Part shown: positions 44,951 through 54,450 of the stretch, piece by piece | Position numbering within the stretch: position 1 is the first letter of the stretch | How the letters are laid out: every line of letters starts with the position of its first letter | Source of the DNA: Bradyrhizobium australiense | GTDB lineage: Bacteria; Pseudomonadota; Alphaproteobacteria; Rhizobiales; Xanthobacteraceae | NCBI RefSeq assembly: GCF_013114825.1 | Contig: NZ_JAAVLX010000001.1 | Location: forward strand, 620,001 to 684,000 | Length of the DNA stretch: 64,000 bases | Direction: 5' to 3' | Notes under the pieces: generated by a model | Database searches by the model: none | Seen by the model: the letters and a program-made list of their open reading frames with translations, nothing else | What the model was told of the DNA's origin: nothing | Position numbers and translations under genes: made by a program

Positions 44951-45880
44951 TCACCCCCTCCTGTTCTTGGCATTCACCGCAATCGCGGCGGCTGCGGTGC
45001 GGTTCTCGACGCCGAGCTTGGAATAGATCTGCTCCAGATGCTTGTCGACCGTGCGCGGGGAGAGGCCGAGGATCTGCGCGATGTCGCGGTTGGTCTTGCC
45101 TTTGGAGAGCCACGACAGCACTTCGCCCTCGCGCGTCGTCAGCCCCAACTCGCTGGAGAATTCCGCGGGCGTTTCGGTGCTGGAATCCTTGGCCAGCCGC
45201 AGCAGGAATTCGTTCGCGCCGAGCTTGCCCATATATTGCAGCCGAAGCTGCTCGTTGCCGGGTAACGCCGCCATCACGGCCGTCTTCGTGCCGGCCTTGC
45301 CCTTGCGCGCCTCGTCGAGCCATTGCGGGATCGGGTCCGGCAGCACGACGTCGTCGTCGCTACCGGCGGAGAGCGTATCCGAAAGCAATTTCTGCGCCTG
45401 CGGTGTCGCCCACATGATCTTGCCCGCGGCATTCACGGCGAGCAGATAACGGCCGGAGACGTCGAGCGCGGCGCGGGCGCTCTGGGTCAGCCGCGCATTG
45501 GCGAGGTGGACGCGGATGCGCGCCAGCATCTCCTCGACCGCGATCGGTTTTGTCACATAGTCGACGCCGCCGGCTTCGAGGCCGCGAACGATGTGTTCGG
45601 TCTCAGCCAAGCCCGTCATGAAGATGATCGGCACGTGGTCGAGCCCGGCATCGCGCTTCAGCCGCCGGCAGGTCTCGAAACCGTCCATCCCCGGCATGAC
45701 CGCGTCGAGCAGCACGATATCGGGCGTGATCTGGTCGACGATCCGCATCGCGGAAGCACCATCGAGCGCGACCATGACTGTCATGCCCGCGCCGTCGAGC
45801 GCGTCGGTCAGTAGCCGCAGCGTCTCCGGCGAGTCGTCGACGACGAGGGCGACGTCGCGCTTTTTGGGTTCAATGATCAT
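44951..45880 (-). CDS. Response regulator, REC-PAS-like-LuxR
   Basis: A 309-residue regulator. The receiver domain covers 9-125 with D15/D16, phospho-acceptor D59 (IVLLDAVMPGMDG), T89 and K111. A PAS-like middle domain spans about 135-230 (LLAVNAAGKIMWATPQAQKL). The LuxR-type helix-turn-helix is at 245-305 (LTTREGEVLSWLSKGKTNRDIA, interrupted by its turn, then LSPRTVDKHLEQIYSKLGV). Its start overlaps the end of the upstream sensor kinase gene by 11 bases, so the two are translationally coupled and are a cognate pair. The pair is divergent from the urea/amide operon, the most likely target. Confidence 0.87.
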   Translation of the reverse strand: MIIEPKKRDVALVVDDSPETLRLLTDALDGAGMTVMVALDGASAMRIVDQITPDIVLLDAVMPGMDGFETCRRLKRDAGLDHVPIIFMTGLAETEHIVRGLEAGGVDYVTKPIAVEEMLARIRVHLANARLTQSARAALDVSGRYLLAVNAAGKIMWATPQAQKLLSDTLSAGSDDDVVLPDPIPQWLDEARKGKAGTKTAVMAALPGNEQLRLQYMGKLGANEFLLRLAKDSSTETPAEFSSELGLTTREGEVLSWLSKGKTNRDIAQILGLSPRTVDKHLEQIYSKLGVENRTAAAAIAVNAKNRRG

Positions 45881-48800
45881 AGCTATGCAAAGTCTTTAAA
45901 GTCGCCATGTATTGGTCGAGATCGAAGCGGTCGATCAGCGAGCGCATTTGCGACACGAAGTCGGCATGTTCGGGATAGTCATTGCCGATCTCGTCGAGCT
46001 TGACCTGGATCGCGCGGACATAACCCAGTTGCCCGAGCCCGATCAGTTCCTCGACGTGTTTCACCGGCGGTCGCGAGCCGGTCTCCGGCCTCCAATGCGG
46101 GACAGGGACGTCGTCAGCCTCATACTGCCATTCGAGCTTCAGCAATTGCCGGATGGTTTCGAGGAGCTTGGGAATATCGATCGGCTTCATCAGGTAACCG
46201 TCGTGGAACGGCTGCGCCAGCGGCGTGCCATGCGCTTCCAGCGCGCTCGCCGACACCATCAGGATGCGTGCCTGGTGATGGCCGCTCGTGCGCAGCGTTT
46301 CCGCGACCGTCCAGCCGTCCATCCCAGCCATCGAGATATCGAGCAAGAACAAATCAGGCCGGCAATGCTGCGCCAGCGCGAGACAGCCGGGTCCATCGGG
46401 CGCGCTGAGCAGGATAAAGCCGAGCGGCGTCAGCACCTCGCGCAGGAGATCGCGGTGGATCGGATCGTCGTCGGTGATCAGGATCGTCTTGCGCGGGCCA
46501 TGATAGCCGAAGATCGGCGCCTCGACCGGCGCGATCCGGGTCGGATTAGTGACTTCCGAGAGCAGGATTTTAACCCGAAACGTGCTGCCGCTGCCGACCT
46601 CGCTGGTCACCTTGATGTCGCCGCCCATCACGCCCGCCAAGAGCCGGCTGATGGTGAGCCCAAGGCCGGTGCCGGTCTGCGGCTGCGAGACGCCGAGCGC
46701 GCCGCGCTCGAACGGGGCAAAGATGCGTTCGAGGTCGTCCGGCTGGATACCGGGCCCGGTATCTATGATCTCGAACTCCGCAACGGGGCTGCGGTAATGC
46801 ACGACGAACTGCACGCTGCCGGTCTGCGTGAACTTCAGCGCGTTCGACAAGAGGTTGATCAGAACCTGCCGCAGCCGCTTCTCGTCGGCATAGACGACGA
46901 GCGGCAGCACCGAAGGACGCTTGAACACGAAATCGATGCCCTTAGTCGTGGCCTGAACGCGAAACATGCCGACGAGCTGATCGAGAAATTCGCTCAGGCG
47001 GACCTCGTCACGCGACAGATAAAGCCGGCCGGCCTCGATCTTGGAGATATCCAAAATACCGTCGATCAATCCCGAGAGATGATCGGCGCTGCGGCGAACC
47101 ACGCGCACCTGATCGCGCGGTTTTGTGGCGAGGCCGGTGTCTTGCTCCAGCAATTGCGCGTAGCCCGAGATGGCATTCAGCGGCGAGCGCAGTTCATGGC
47201 TCAGCCCGACCACATAGCGGCTCTTGGCAAGATTAGCTGACTCCGCCACTTCCTTGGCGCGCTGCAGCTCGGCATCGGTCCGCTTGTGCGCGTCGATCTC
47301 CTGGATCAAGAGCGCAGTCTGCCGTCGCGTCTCCGCCTCTGCCGCGCGGCGGCTTTGCTGCGCCAGCACGAACAGCCACGCCACCACGCCGATGATGATG
47401 GTGAGCGCGAAGAACACCTTCCACAGCACGTCCGATAGCGCGAATTCCTCGACGGGCATTGCCGCCGAGGTCTGCAGGTAGATCAGCCCGAGCGTCAGCC
47501 CGACCAGCCCCGCGGAAACCGCGAACACACCGAGATAGTGCCCGAATTGCGAATTGATCCGGGCGTAGATCGTCTCTGGCAGCAGTTTGCCCAGCATGTC
47601 AGACACCTGTGCGCCGGCGCGTGCATGTGGCTTGCAGAGATCGTGGCAGCGCGCATCGAGCGAACAGCACAGCGAGCAGATTGGCCCGGCATAGGCCGGG
47701 CAGGACGCCATGTCCTCCGGTTCGAACGAATGCTCGCAGATACAGCACTGGATCGCTTCCAGGTTCTGCCAGCTCCGCCTCGGCTTTCGCGCGATGTAAT
47801 ATTTGCCCTCGGTCGCCCAGGCGATCAGCGGCGCGGTGACGAAGGCAACCGCGAGCGCCACGAAGGCGGAGAGAGCCTTCGCCGTCGGGCCGAACAGGCC
47901 GTAAAAGGCCGAGATCGAGACGATCGTCGCGATCGTCATCGCGCCGACGCCGACCGGGTTGATGTCGCAGAGATGCGCGCGCTTGAACTCGATGTGCTGC
48001 GGCCGCAGGCCGAGCGGCTTGTTGATGACGAGATCGGTGACCAGCGCGCCGACCCAGGCAATCGCCACGTTGGAGTAAAGCGCCAGCGTCTGCTCCAGCG
48101 CTTTGTAGACGCCGATTTCCATCAACAGCAGCGCGACCAGGACGTTGAAGACGAGCCACACCACACGGCCGGGGTGGCTGTGCGTCAGCCGCGAGAAGAA
48201 GTTCGACCAGGCGATCGAGCCGGCATAAGCGTTGGTGACGTTGATTTTGATCTGCGAGAGAATGACGAACGTTCCGGTCAGCGCTAGCGCCATGTCCGGC
48301 TGCGACAGCACGTAGCGAAACGCCTCGAGATACATATGCGCGGGCTCGGCTGCCTGCTCGTTGGAGAGCCCGTGGCTCAACGCGAAAAAAGCGAGGAACG
48401 AGCCCAGCAGCAGCTTGAGCGCCCCAAAGATGATCCAGCCTGGGCCTGCGATCAGTAGCGAAATCCACCACGACGTCCGCGATGTGCGGCGGTCGCGGGG
48501 GAGAAACCGCAGGAAGTCGACCTGCTCGCCGATCTGCGCAACAAGCGAAAACACCACCGAGGCAGCGGTGCCGAACAGCAGCAGATCGAGATGGCCGGTT
48601 GCGTCTCCATGCTCGCCAGCGAATTTGCGCCACTCCGTGAACGAGTGCGGGTTGGCGTAGGCAATCGCGACGAAAGGGAGGATGTGCAGGACGATCCAGA
48701 GTGGCTGCGTCCACAATTGAAAGCGGCTGATCAGCGTGATGCCGTAGGTCACCAGCGGAATGATGACGACGGCGCTGATGAGATAGCCGAGCGGCCGCGG

Positions 48801-49241
48801 GATTCCGAAGCACATTTCGAGCGCGCTCGCGAGAATGACCGCCTCGATCGCGAAGAAGATGAACGTGAACGAGGCATAGATCAGCGAGGTAATGGTCGAG
48901 CCGATATAGCCGAAGCCGGCGCCGCGGGTCAGCAGATCAATATCGATGCCGCATTTGGCGGCATGATAGGCAATCGGCAGGCCGCAGAGGAAGATGATGA
49001 CGCTGACGACCAGAATGGCTGACGTGGCGTTGGCGGCGCCATAATTGAGCGTAATGGTGCCGCCGATCGCTTCCAGCGCCAGAAAAGAGATGGCGCCGAG
49101 CGCGGTATTGGCGACGCGGGCGGCGGACCATCGCCGCGCGCTCTTGGCGGTGAAGCGCAGCGCGTAATCTTCCAGCGTCTGGTTGGCAACCCATTGATTA
49201 TACTGGCGCCTGACGCGGTCTATCCGCTGCCGCCCTGCCAC
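45870..49241 (-). CDS. Transporter-fused hybrid sensor histidine kinase (NCS1-like permease + HK + REC)
   Basis: A 1123-residue protein. Residues about 40-475 form a multi-span permease resembling the NCS1/purine-cytosine family, with about 12 spans. Then comes a Cys-rich segment (C499, C500, C502, C514, C522, C525, C526, C532, C536), two more spans (about 570-590 and 605-627) and a coiled coil at about 630-675. The kinase follows: phospho-accepting H682 (SHELRSPLNA), N-box with N800, G-boxes near 828-862. A receiver domain with D968 and a C-terminal tail end the protein. It probably binds or moves a nitrogen compound and signals to the LuxR-type partner. It is divergent from the urea/amide operon. 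The start at 49241 gives a basic, Gln-rich N-terminus; a start a few residues later is possible. Confidence 0.88.
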   Translation of the reverse strand: MAGRQRIDRVRRQYNQWVANQTLEDYALRFTAKSARRWSAARVANTALGAISFLALEAIGGTITLNYGAANATSAILVVSVIIFLCGLPIAYHAAKCGIDIDLLTRGAGFGYIGSTITSLIYASFTFIFFAIEAVILASALEMCFGIPRPLGYLISAVVIIPLVTYGITLISRFQLWTQPLWIVLHILPFVAIAYANPHSFTEWRKFAGEHGDATGHLDLLLFGTAASVVFSLVAQIGEQVDFLRFLPRDRRTSRTSWWISLLIAGPGWIIFGALKLLLGSFLAFFALSHGLSNEQAAEPAHMYLEAFRYVLSQPDMALALTGTFVILSQIKINVTNAYAGSIAWSNFFSRLTHSHPGRVVWLVFNVLVALLLMEIGVYKALEQTLALYSNVAIAWVGALVTDLVINKPLGLRPQHIEFKRAHLCDINPVGVGAMTIATIVSISAFYGLFGPTAKALSAFVALAVAFVTAPLIAWATEGKYYIARKPRRSWQNLEAIQCCICEHSFEPEDMASCPAYAGPICSLCCSLDARCHDLCKPHARAGAQVSDMLGKLLPETIYARINSQFGHYLGVFAVSAGLVGLTLGLIYLQTSAAMPVEEFALSDVLWKVFFALTIIIGVVAWLFVLAQQSRRAAEAETRRQTALLIQEIDAHKRTDAELQRAKEVAESANLAKSRYVVGLSHELRSPLNAISGYAQLLEQDTGLATKPRDQVRVVRRSADHLSGLIDGILDISKIEAGRLYLSRDEVRLSEFLDQLVGMFRVQATTKGIDFVFKRPSVLPLVVYADEKRLRQVLINLLSNALKFTQTGSVQFVVHYRSPVAEFEIIDTGPGIQPDDLERIFAPFERGALGVSQPQTGTGLGLTISRLLAGVMGGDIKVTSEVGSGSTFRVKILLSEVTNPTRIAPVEAPIFGYHGPRKTILITDDDPIHRDLLREVLTPLGFILLSAPDGPGCLALAQHCRPDLFLLDISMAGMDGWTVAETLRTSGHHQARILMVSASALEAHGTPLAQPFHDGYLMKPIDIPKLLETIRQLLKLEWQYEADDVPVPHWRPETGSRPPVKHVEELIGLGQLGYVRAIQVKLDEIGNDYPEHADFVSQMRSLIDRFDLDQYMATLKTLHSYDH

Positions 49242-49413
49242 TGTGATGCTCCTGCCCGGCTCGACTGACCCACGCTAGCCAGCAAACTCCGTACCAAAAT
49301 CTACGTCGCTATTTTGCGGTGCAGTATACGCGATCCCACGTATCTGTGCAGTGCACAATTCTGGGCAATCCTCGCCTGACCAATAAGCGTTCTTGAACAA
49401 AAATGGGGTGCTC
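49242..49413. promoter_or_regulatory. shared upstream region of sensor kinase and urtA, with two dyads
   Basis: A 172-bp interval that must hold both divergent promoters. Two adjacent dyads stand out: ATACG-N8-CGTAT at 49326-49343 and TGTGC-AGT-GCACA at 49345-49357. Either could bind the LuxR-type response regulator. No clear sigma-54 element was found. Confidence 0.4.
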
Positions 49414-50673
49414 ATGTCAGACGAACCAAACAAGGGTTTGCAGTCGCCGCTTCGCCGAAAACTGCTGATGGGGGCGGCGGCATTGCCGTTCGTTTCGATC
49501 CTTCCACGGCCCTCATTCGGGGCAGGTCCCGCAACCGCCACCGTCAACACTACGGGCCTTGCAGTGACTGATACCGAAGTCACCGTCGGTATCCTGCACT
49601 CGGCGACCGGCACGATGGCGATTTCGGAGACCGGTTCGATCCAGGCCGAAAAGCTCGCGATCGAACAGATCAACGCCGCCGGTGGCGTGCTCGGGCGCAA
49701 GATCAAGTTTATCCAGGAAGACGGCGCCAGCGACTGGCCGACGTTTGCGGAAAAAGCCAAGAAGCTGCTCGTCAACGATAAGGTCGCGGCGATCATGGGC
49801 TGCTGGACCTCGGCCTCCCGCAAGGCGGTGCTGCCGGTGGTCGAACAGTACAATGGCATGCTCTACTATCCGACCTTCTACGAAGGTCTCGAGCAGTCGA
49901 AGAACGTCATCTACACGGGTCAGGAAGCGACCCAACAGATCCTCGCCGGGTTGAACTGGATCGCCAAGGAGAAGGGCGCCAAATCGTTCTTCTTCATCGG
50001 TTCGGATTACATCTGGCCGCGCACCTCGAACAAGATCGCGCGCAAGCACGTCGAGAACGTGCTGAAGGGCAAGGTCGTCGGCGAGGAATATTACGCGCTC
50101 GGCAGCACCCAGTTCAATTCGGTGATCAACAAGATCAAGCTGACCAAACCTGACGTAATTTTCACCGACGTTGTCGGCGGCTCCAACGTCGCCTTCTACA
50201 AGCAGCTCAAGGCAGCCGGCGTCGACCTTTCGAAACAGGCGCTGCTGACGATCTCGGTGACCGAAGACGAAATCGACGGCATCGGCGGCGAAAACATCGC
50301 GGGCGCCTATGCCTGCATGAAATACTTCCAGTCGCTCGACAATGCCAACAACAAGGCCTTCGTCGCCGCCTTCAAGAAAATGTGGGGCGAGAAGACCGTG
50401 ATTGGCGACGTGACGCAGGCCGCCTATCTCGGCCCGTGGCTGTGGAAGTTGACGGTCGAGAAGGCCGGCAGCTTCGACGTCGACAAGATCGCAGCCGCAT
50501 CGCCAGGCATCGAATTCAAGGGCGCGCCCGAAGCTTACGTGCGCATCCATGAAAACCATCACCTCTGGTCGAAGACCCGCGTCGGCAAGGCCAAGCTTGA
50601 TGGCCAGTTCGAACTGATTTTCGAGACATCAGATCTGGTCGAGCCCGATCCGTTCCCGAAGGGCTATCAGTAA
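49414..50673 (+). CDS. urtA: Urea/short-chain amide ABC transporter, substrate-binding protein
   Basis: A 419-residue binding protein of the UrtA/FmdD family. The start is the ATG at 49414; an in-frame TTG at 49393 is possible. The N-terminus (LRRKLLMGAAALPF) has a twin-arginine-like signal. The family region TVGILHSATGTMAISETG lies near 60-77, then MGCWTSASRKAVLPV and NGMLYYPTFYEG, typical of urea-binding UrtA. Because formamidase and amidase genes follow, short amides may be ligands besides urea, as reported for the Methylophilus fmd cluster. It is the first gene of an eight-gene operon. Confidence 0.88.
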   Translation: MSDEPNKGLQSPLRRKLLMGAAALPFVSILPRPSFGAGPATATVNTTGLAVTDTEVTVGILHSATGTMAISETGSIQAEKLAIEQINAAGGVLGRKIKFIQEDGASDWPTFAEKAKKLLVNDKVAAIMGCWTSASRKAVLPVVEQYNGMLYYPTFYEGLEQSKNVIYTGQEATQQILAGLNWIAKEKGAKSFFFIGSDYIWPRTSNKIARKHVENVLKGKVVGEEYYALGSTQFNSVINKIKLTKPDVIFTDVVGGSNVAFYKQLKAAGVDLSKQALLTISVTEDEIDGIGGENIAGAYACMKYFQSLDNANNKAFVAAFKKMWGEKTVIGDVTQAAYLGPWLWKLTVEKAGSFDVDKIAAASPGIEFKGAPEAYVRIHENHHLWSKTRVGKAKLDGQFELIFETSDLVEPDPFPKGYQ

Positions 50674-50740
50674 GGGCTGCGGAACTTCCCGCAACTTCCC
50701 AAGCAGCTCCCTGGCGTGGACCGTCAATCCGCGCTCACGA

Positions 50741-50772
50741 CCCCGCGTCGCGAATATTCTCGCGGCGCGGGG
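50741..50772 (+). promoter_or_regulatory. 13-bp stem-loop between urtA and urtB
   Basis: CCCCGCGTCGCGA pairs with TCGCGGCGCGGGG (one T-G wobble) around a six-base loop. There is no T-run, so partial attenuation or mRNA protection is more likely than full termination. Confidence 0.55.
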
Positions 50773-50800
50773 GACCCTTCCCCTCGACGGAGAAGTTCAG

Positions 50801-51727
50801 ATGTTCGGCGAATACTCGATCGGTGACCTCGGCTCCATCTTTGTCATGCAGGGTTTTGCGGGCCTGATCCTGTTTTCCGTCTACGTTCTGATGGCACTCG
50901 GTCTTGCGATCATCTTCGGCCAGATGGGCGTCATCAACATGGCGCATGGCGAGTTCATGATCCTCGGCGCCTACGTCACCTGGATGACGTCGAACCTGTT
51001 CCAGTCCTATCTGCCAAGCCTGTTCAGCGGCTATTTCTTTCTCGCGATGATGCTGGCCTTCCTCGCCTCCGGCGCGCTCGGAATGCTGGTGGAGTGGGTG
51101 TTGATCCGTCATCTCTACAAGCGGCCGCTTGATACACTGCTCGCTACCTGGGGCCTCAGCCTGATGCTGCAGCAGGCCTATCGCTCGGTCTTCGGCGCGC
51201 GTGAAGTCGGCGTCGAACTGCCGCAGTGGATGCTGGGCTCCCTCAAGGTGACCGACTCGATCGAGGTGCCGATCAACGGCGTCTTCGTGATGGCGCTGAC
51301 GGTTTTGATTACATGTGCGGTCGCCTACGTCATGTACAAATCGCGCTGGGGTCGGCAGGTCCGCGCCGTCGTGCAGAACCGCATCATGGCGGGCGCTGTC
51401 GGGATCAACACCGCGAAAGTCGATCGTTATACCTATGCGCTGGGTTGCGGCATCGCTGGCGTCGCCGGCAGCGCCTTTACCATGATCGGCTCGACCGGGC
51501 CGACATCAGGCCAGCTCTATATCGTCGATACCTTCCTGGTCGTCGTATTCGGCGGCGCCGCGAGCCTGCTCGGCACCATCGCATCCGCCTTCTCGATCTC
51601 GCAGACGCAATCGACGCTCGAATTCTTCATGTCGGGATCGATGGCGAAGGTGCTGACGCTGCTCGCGGTGGTCGGAATTCTGATGCTGCGGCCGCAGGGG
51701 CTATTTGCCCTGAAGGTCCGCAAGTAA
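50801..51727 (+). CDS. urtB: Urea/amide ABC transporter permease
   Basis: A 308-residue permease of the branched-chain amino acid/urea type (LivH/UrtB) with eight or so spans. The start region VYVLMALGLAIIFGQMGVINMAHGEF (seen in pieces near 28-53) is characteristic. GGAGAAG lies eight bases upstream of the start. It lies 127 bp after urtA, behind the stem-loop, and 17 bp before urtC. Confidence 0.88.
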   Translation: MFGEYSIGDLGSIFVMQGFAGLILFSVYVLMALGLAIIFGQMGVINMAHGEFMILGAYVTWMTSNLFQSYLPSLFSGYFFLAMMLAFLASGALGMLVEWVLIRHLYKRPLDTLLATWGLSLMLQQAYRSVFGAREVGVELPQWMLGSLKVTDSIEVPINGVFVMALTVLITCAVAYVMYKSRWGRQVRAVVQNRIMAGAVGINTAKVDRYTYALGCGIAGVAGSAFTMIGSTGPTSGQLYIVDTFLVVVFGGAASLLGTIASAFSISQTQSTLEFFMSGSMAKVLTLLAVVGILMLRPQGLFALKVRK

Positions 51728-51744
51728 CAAAAGGGGCTGACGCC

Positions 51745-52890
51745 ATGAACGCCAATCGCTTTACCAACCGTTCAGAGCTGATCGGCATTCTGGTGCTTGC
51801 CGCCTTTCTCGTGGTCATCCTGCCGCTCTGCCTCGACGTCTTCAGGCTCAATCTCGTCGCCAAATATCTGACCTACGCCTTCGTGGCGCTGGGATTGGTG
51901 ATCTGCTGGGGCTATGGCGGCATTCTCAGCCTGGGACAGGGCGTGTTCTTCGGCCTCGGCGGTTACTGCATGGCGATGTTCCTCAAGCTCGAGGCATCGA
52001 GCGTCGAGAACACCAAGATCCAGTCGACCCCCGGCATCCCGGATTTCATGGACTGGAATCAGATCACGGCGCTGCCGTTCTTCTGGAAACCGTTCCATAG
52101 CCTCACCTTTACCATTGCCGCCGTTATTCTGGTGCCGGGCATCTTCGCGCTGATTATTGGTGCAGCGATGTTCAAGCGCCGCGTCGGCGGCACCTACTTT
52201 GCCATCATTACGCAGGCGGTGGCGGCGATCCTGACCATCCTGATCGTGGGTCAGCAGGGCTACACCGGCGGCATCAACGGCATGACGGACCTCCGCACGC
52301 TGAAGGGGTGGGACATCCGTCCCGACCACGCCAAGATCGTCCTCTACTTCTTCGAGGTAGGCTGCCTGTTCATCTGCATCTTCATCGCCCAGTTCATCAG
52401 GCATTCGAAGCTCGGCCGTATCCTGGTCGCGATGCGCGACCAGGAAGACCGGGTTCGCTTCTCCGGCTACAGCGTTGCCAACTTCAAGATCTTCGCGTTC
52501 TGCGTCGCCGCCATCCTGTCTGCCATCGGCGGCGCCATGTTCGCGCTGCAGGTCGGATTCATGTCGCCATCCTTTGTCGGCATCGTGCCGTCGATCGAGA
52601 TGGTGATCTACACCGCGGTCGGCGGCCGGCTCTCGATCCTGGGCGCCGTCTACGGAACCCTGCTCGTCAATTTCGCCAAGACCAGCCTTTCGGAATCTTT
52701 CCCCGAGCTCTGGCTGTTCGGTCTGGGCGGACTGTTCATCGCGGTGGTGCTCGCTTTCCCCAATGGCCTCGCCGGCATCTGGCAGGATCACGTCCAGCCG
52801 CGGATCGACCGGCTGATCTCGTCACGCAAGCCGAAGGCCGAAAGCGCCTGGACCGACAACTCCGTCGCCGACGGCGCGCCGGCAGAGTGA
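51745..52890 (+). CDS. urtC: Urea/amide ABC transporter permease
   Basis: A 381-residue LivM/UrtC-type permease. The signature LSLGQGVFFGLGGYCMAMFL lies near 60-80, followed by a periplasmic insertion and the family motif GAMFALQVGFMSPSFVGIVPS-like near 265-285. The start at 51745 is preceded by AAAGGGG. Ten base pairs separate it from urtD. Confidence 0.88.
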   Translation: MNANRFTNRSELIGILVLAAFLVVILPLCLDVFRLNLVAKYLTYAFVALGLVICWGYGGILSLGQGVFFGLGGYCMAMFLKLEASSVENTKIQSTPGIPDFMDWNQITALPFFWKPFHSLTFTIAAVILVPGIFALIIGAAMFKRRVGGTYFAIITQAVAAILTILIVGQQGYTGGINGMTDLRTLKGWDIRPDHAKIVLYFFEVGCLFICIFIAQFIRHSKLGRILVAMRDQEDRVRFSGYSVANFKIFAFCVAAILSAIGGAMFALQVGFMSPSFVGIVPSIEMVIYTAVGGRLSILGAVYGTLLVNFAKTSLSESFPELWLFGLGGLFIAVVLAFPNGLAGIWQDHVQPRIDRLISSRKPKAESAWTDNSVADGAPAE

Positions 52891-52900
52891 GGAGGACATC

Positions 52901-53655
<755 letters not shown>

Positions 53656-53656
<1 letters not shown>

Positions 53657-53704
53657 CGCATGATCCCGGAAAGTGGCGTCCGGTTTCCGGACCAGATCAT
53701 GCGC
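53656..53704. repeat. palindromic repeat inside the urt operon
   Basis: GCGCATGATC at the left pairs with GATCATGCGC at the right, with CCGGAAAGTGGCGTCCGG and TTTCCGG inside. It is a common rhizobial intergenic palindrome, here placed between urtD and urtE. The left arm begins at the last base of the urtD stop. Confidence 0.75.
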
Positions 53705-53724
53705 AGGGATTAAGGAGCACGTTC

Positions 53725-54414
53725 ATGCTGGCTATCTCCGATCTTCACGTCGCCTACGGCCAGAGCGAAGTGCTGCACGGCCTCAATGTGTCGGTCGCAC
53801 CCAACGAGATCATTGCGATCATGGGTCGCAACGGCATGGGCAAGACCACGCTGATGAAATCGCTGATGGGCATTGTGCCGACCAAGAGCGGCTCGGTGAC
53901 CATGGATGGCGCCGAGCTCAGGGCTCTGCCGAGCTACGAACGCGTCGCCAAGGGGCTCGCCTACGTGCCGCAGGGCCGTATGATTTTCTCGACCATGACG
54001 GTGAAGGAAAACATCGAGACCGGTCTCGTGGTGTCGGGCGGCTCCGAAGTGCCCGAGGACATCTACGAGCTGTTTCCGGTGCTGCTGGAGATGAAGAACC
54101 GCCGCGGCGGCAATCTCTCCGGCGGCCAGCAGCAACAGCTCGCGATTGCCCGCGCGCTCGCCACCAAGCCGAAGGTGCTGCTGCTCGATGAGCCAACCGA
54201 GGGCATCCAGCCGTCGATCATCAAGGACATGGCGCGCACCTTGAAGCGGATCCGCGACGAGCGCGGCCTGTCGATCGTGGTCTCCGAACAGGTGTTGAGT
54301 TTTGCGCTCGATATCGCCGACCGCGTGCTGGTCATCGAGAACGGCGAGATCGTCCGTGATGATCCGCGCGAGCTCGTCGATGCCGCGCAAGTCTCGAAAT
54401 TCTTGTCTGTGTAA
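53725..54414 (+). CDS. urtE: Urea/amide ABC transporter ATP-binding protein
   Basis: A 229-residue LivF-type ATPase. Walker A is GRNGMGKTTL, the signature LSGGQQQQLAIARAL and Walker B LLLDEPTEGIQ. The start at 53725 follows AAGGAG; codons upstream in the same frame are shadows of urtD. Formamidase follows after 36 bp. Confidence 0.88.
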   Translation: MLAISDLHVAYGQSEVLHGLNVSVAPNEIIAIMGRNGMGKTTLMKSLMGIVPTKSGSVTMDGAELRALPSYERVAKGLAYVPQGRMIFSTMTVKENIETGLVVSGGSEVPEDIYELFPVLLEMKNRRGGNLSGGQQQQLAIARALATKPKVLLLDEPTEGIQPSIIKDMARTLKRIRDERGLSIVVSEQVLSFALDIADRVLVIENGEIVRDDPRELVDAAQVSKFLSV

Positions 54415-54450
54415 ACCCGCAAACCGTGCTGTCTAAAAGGGGAGCTATCG

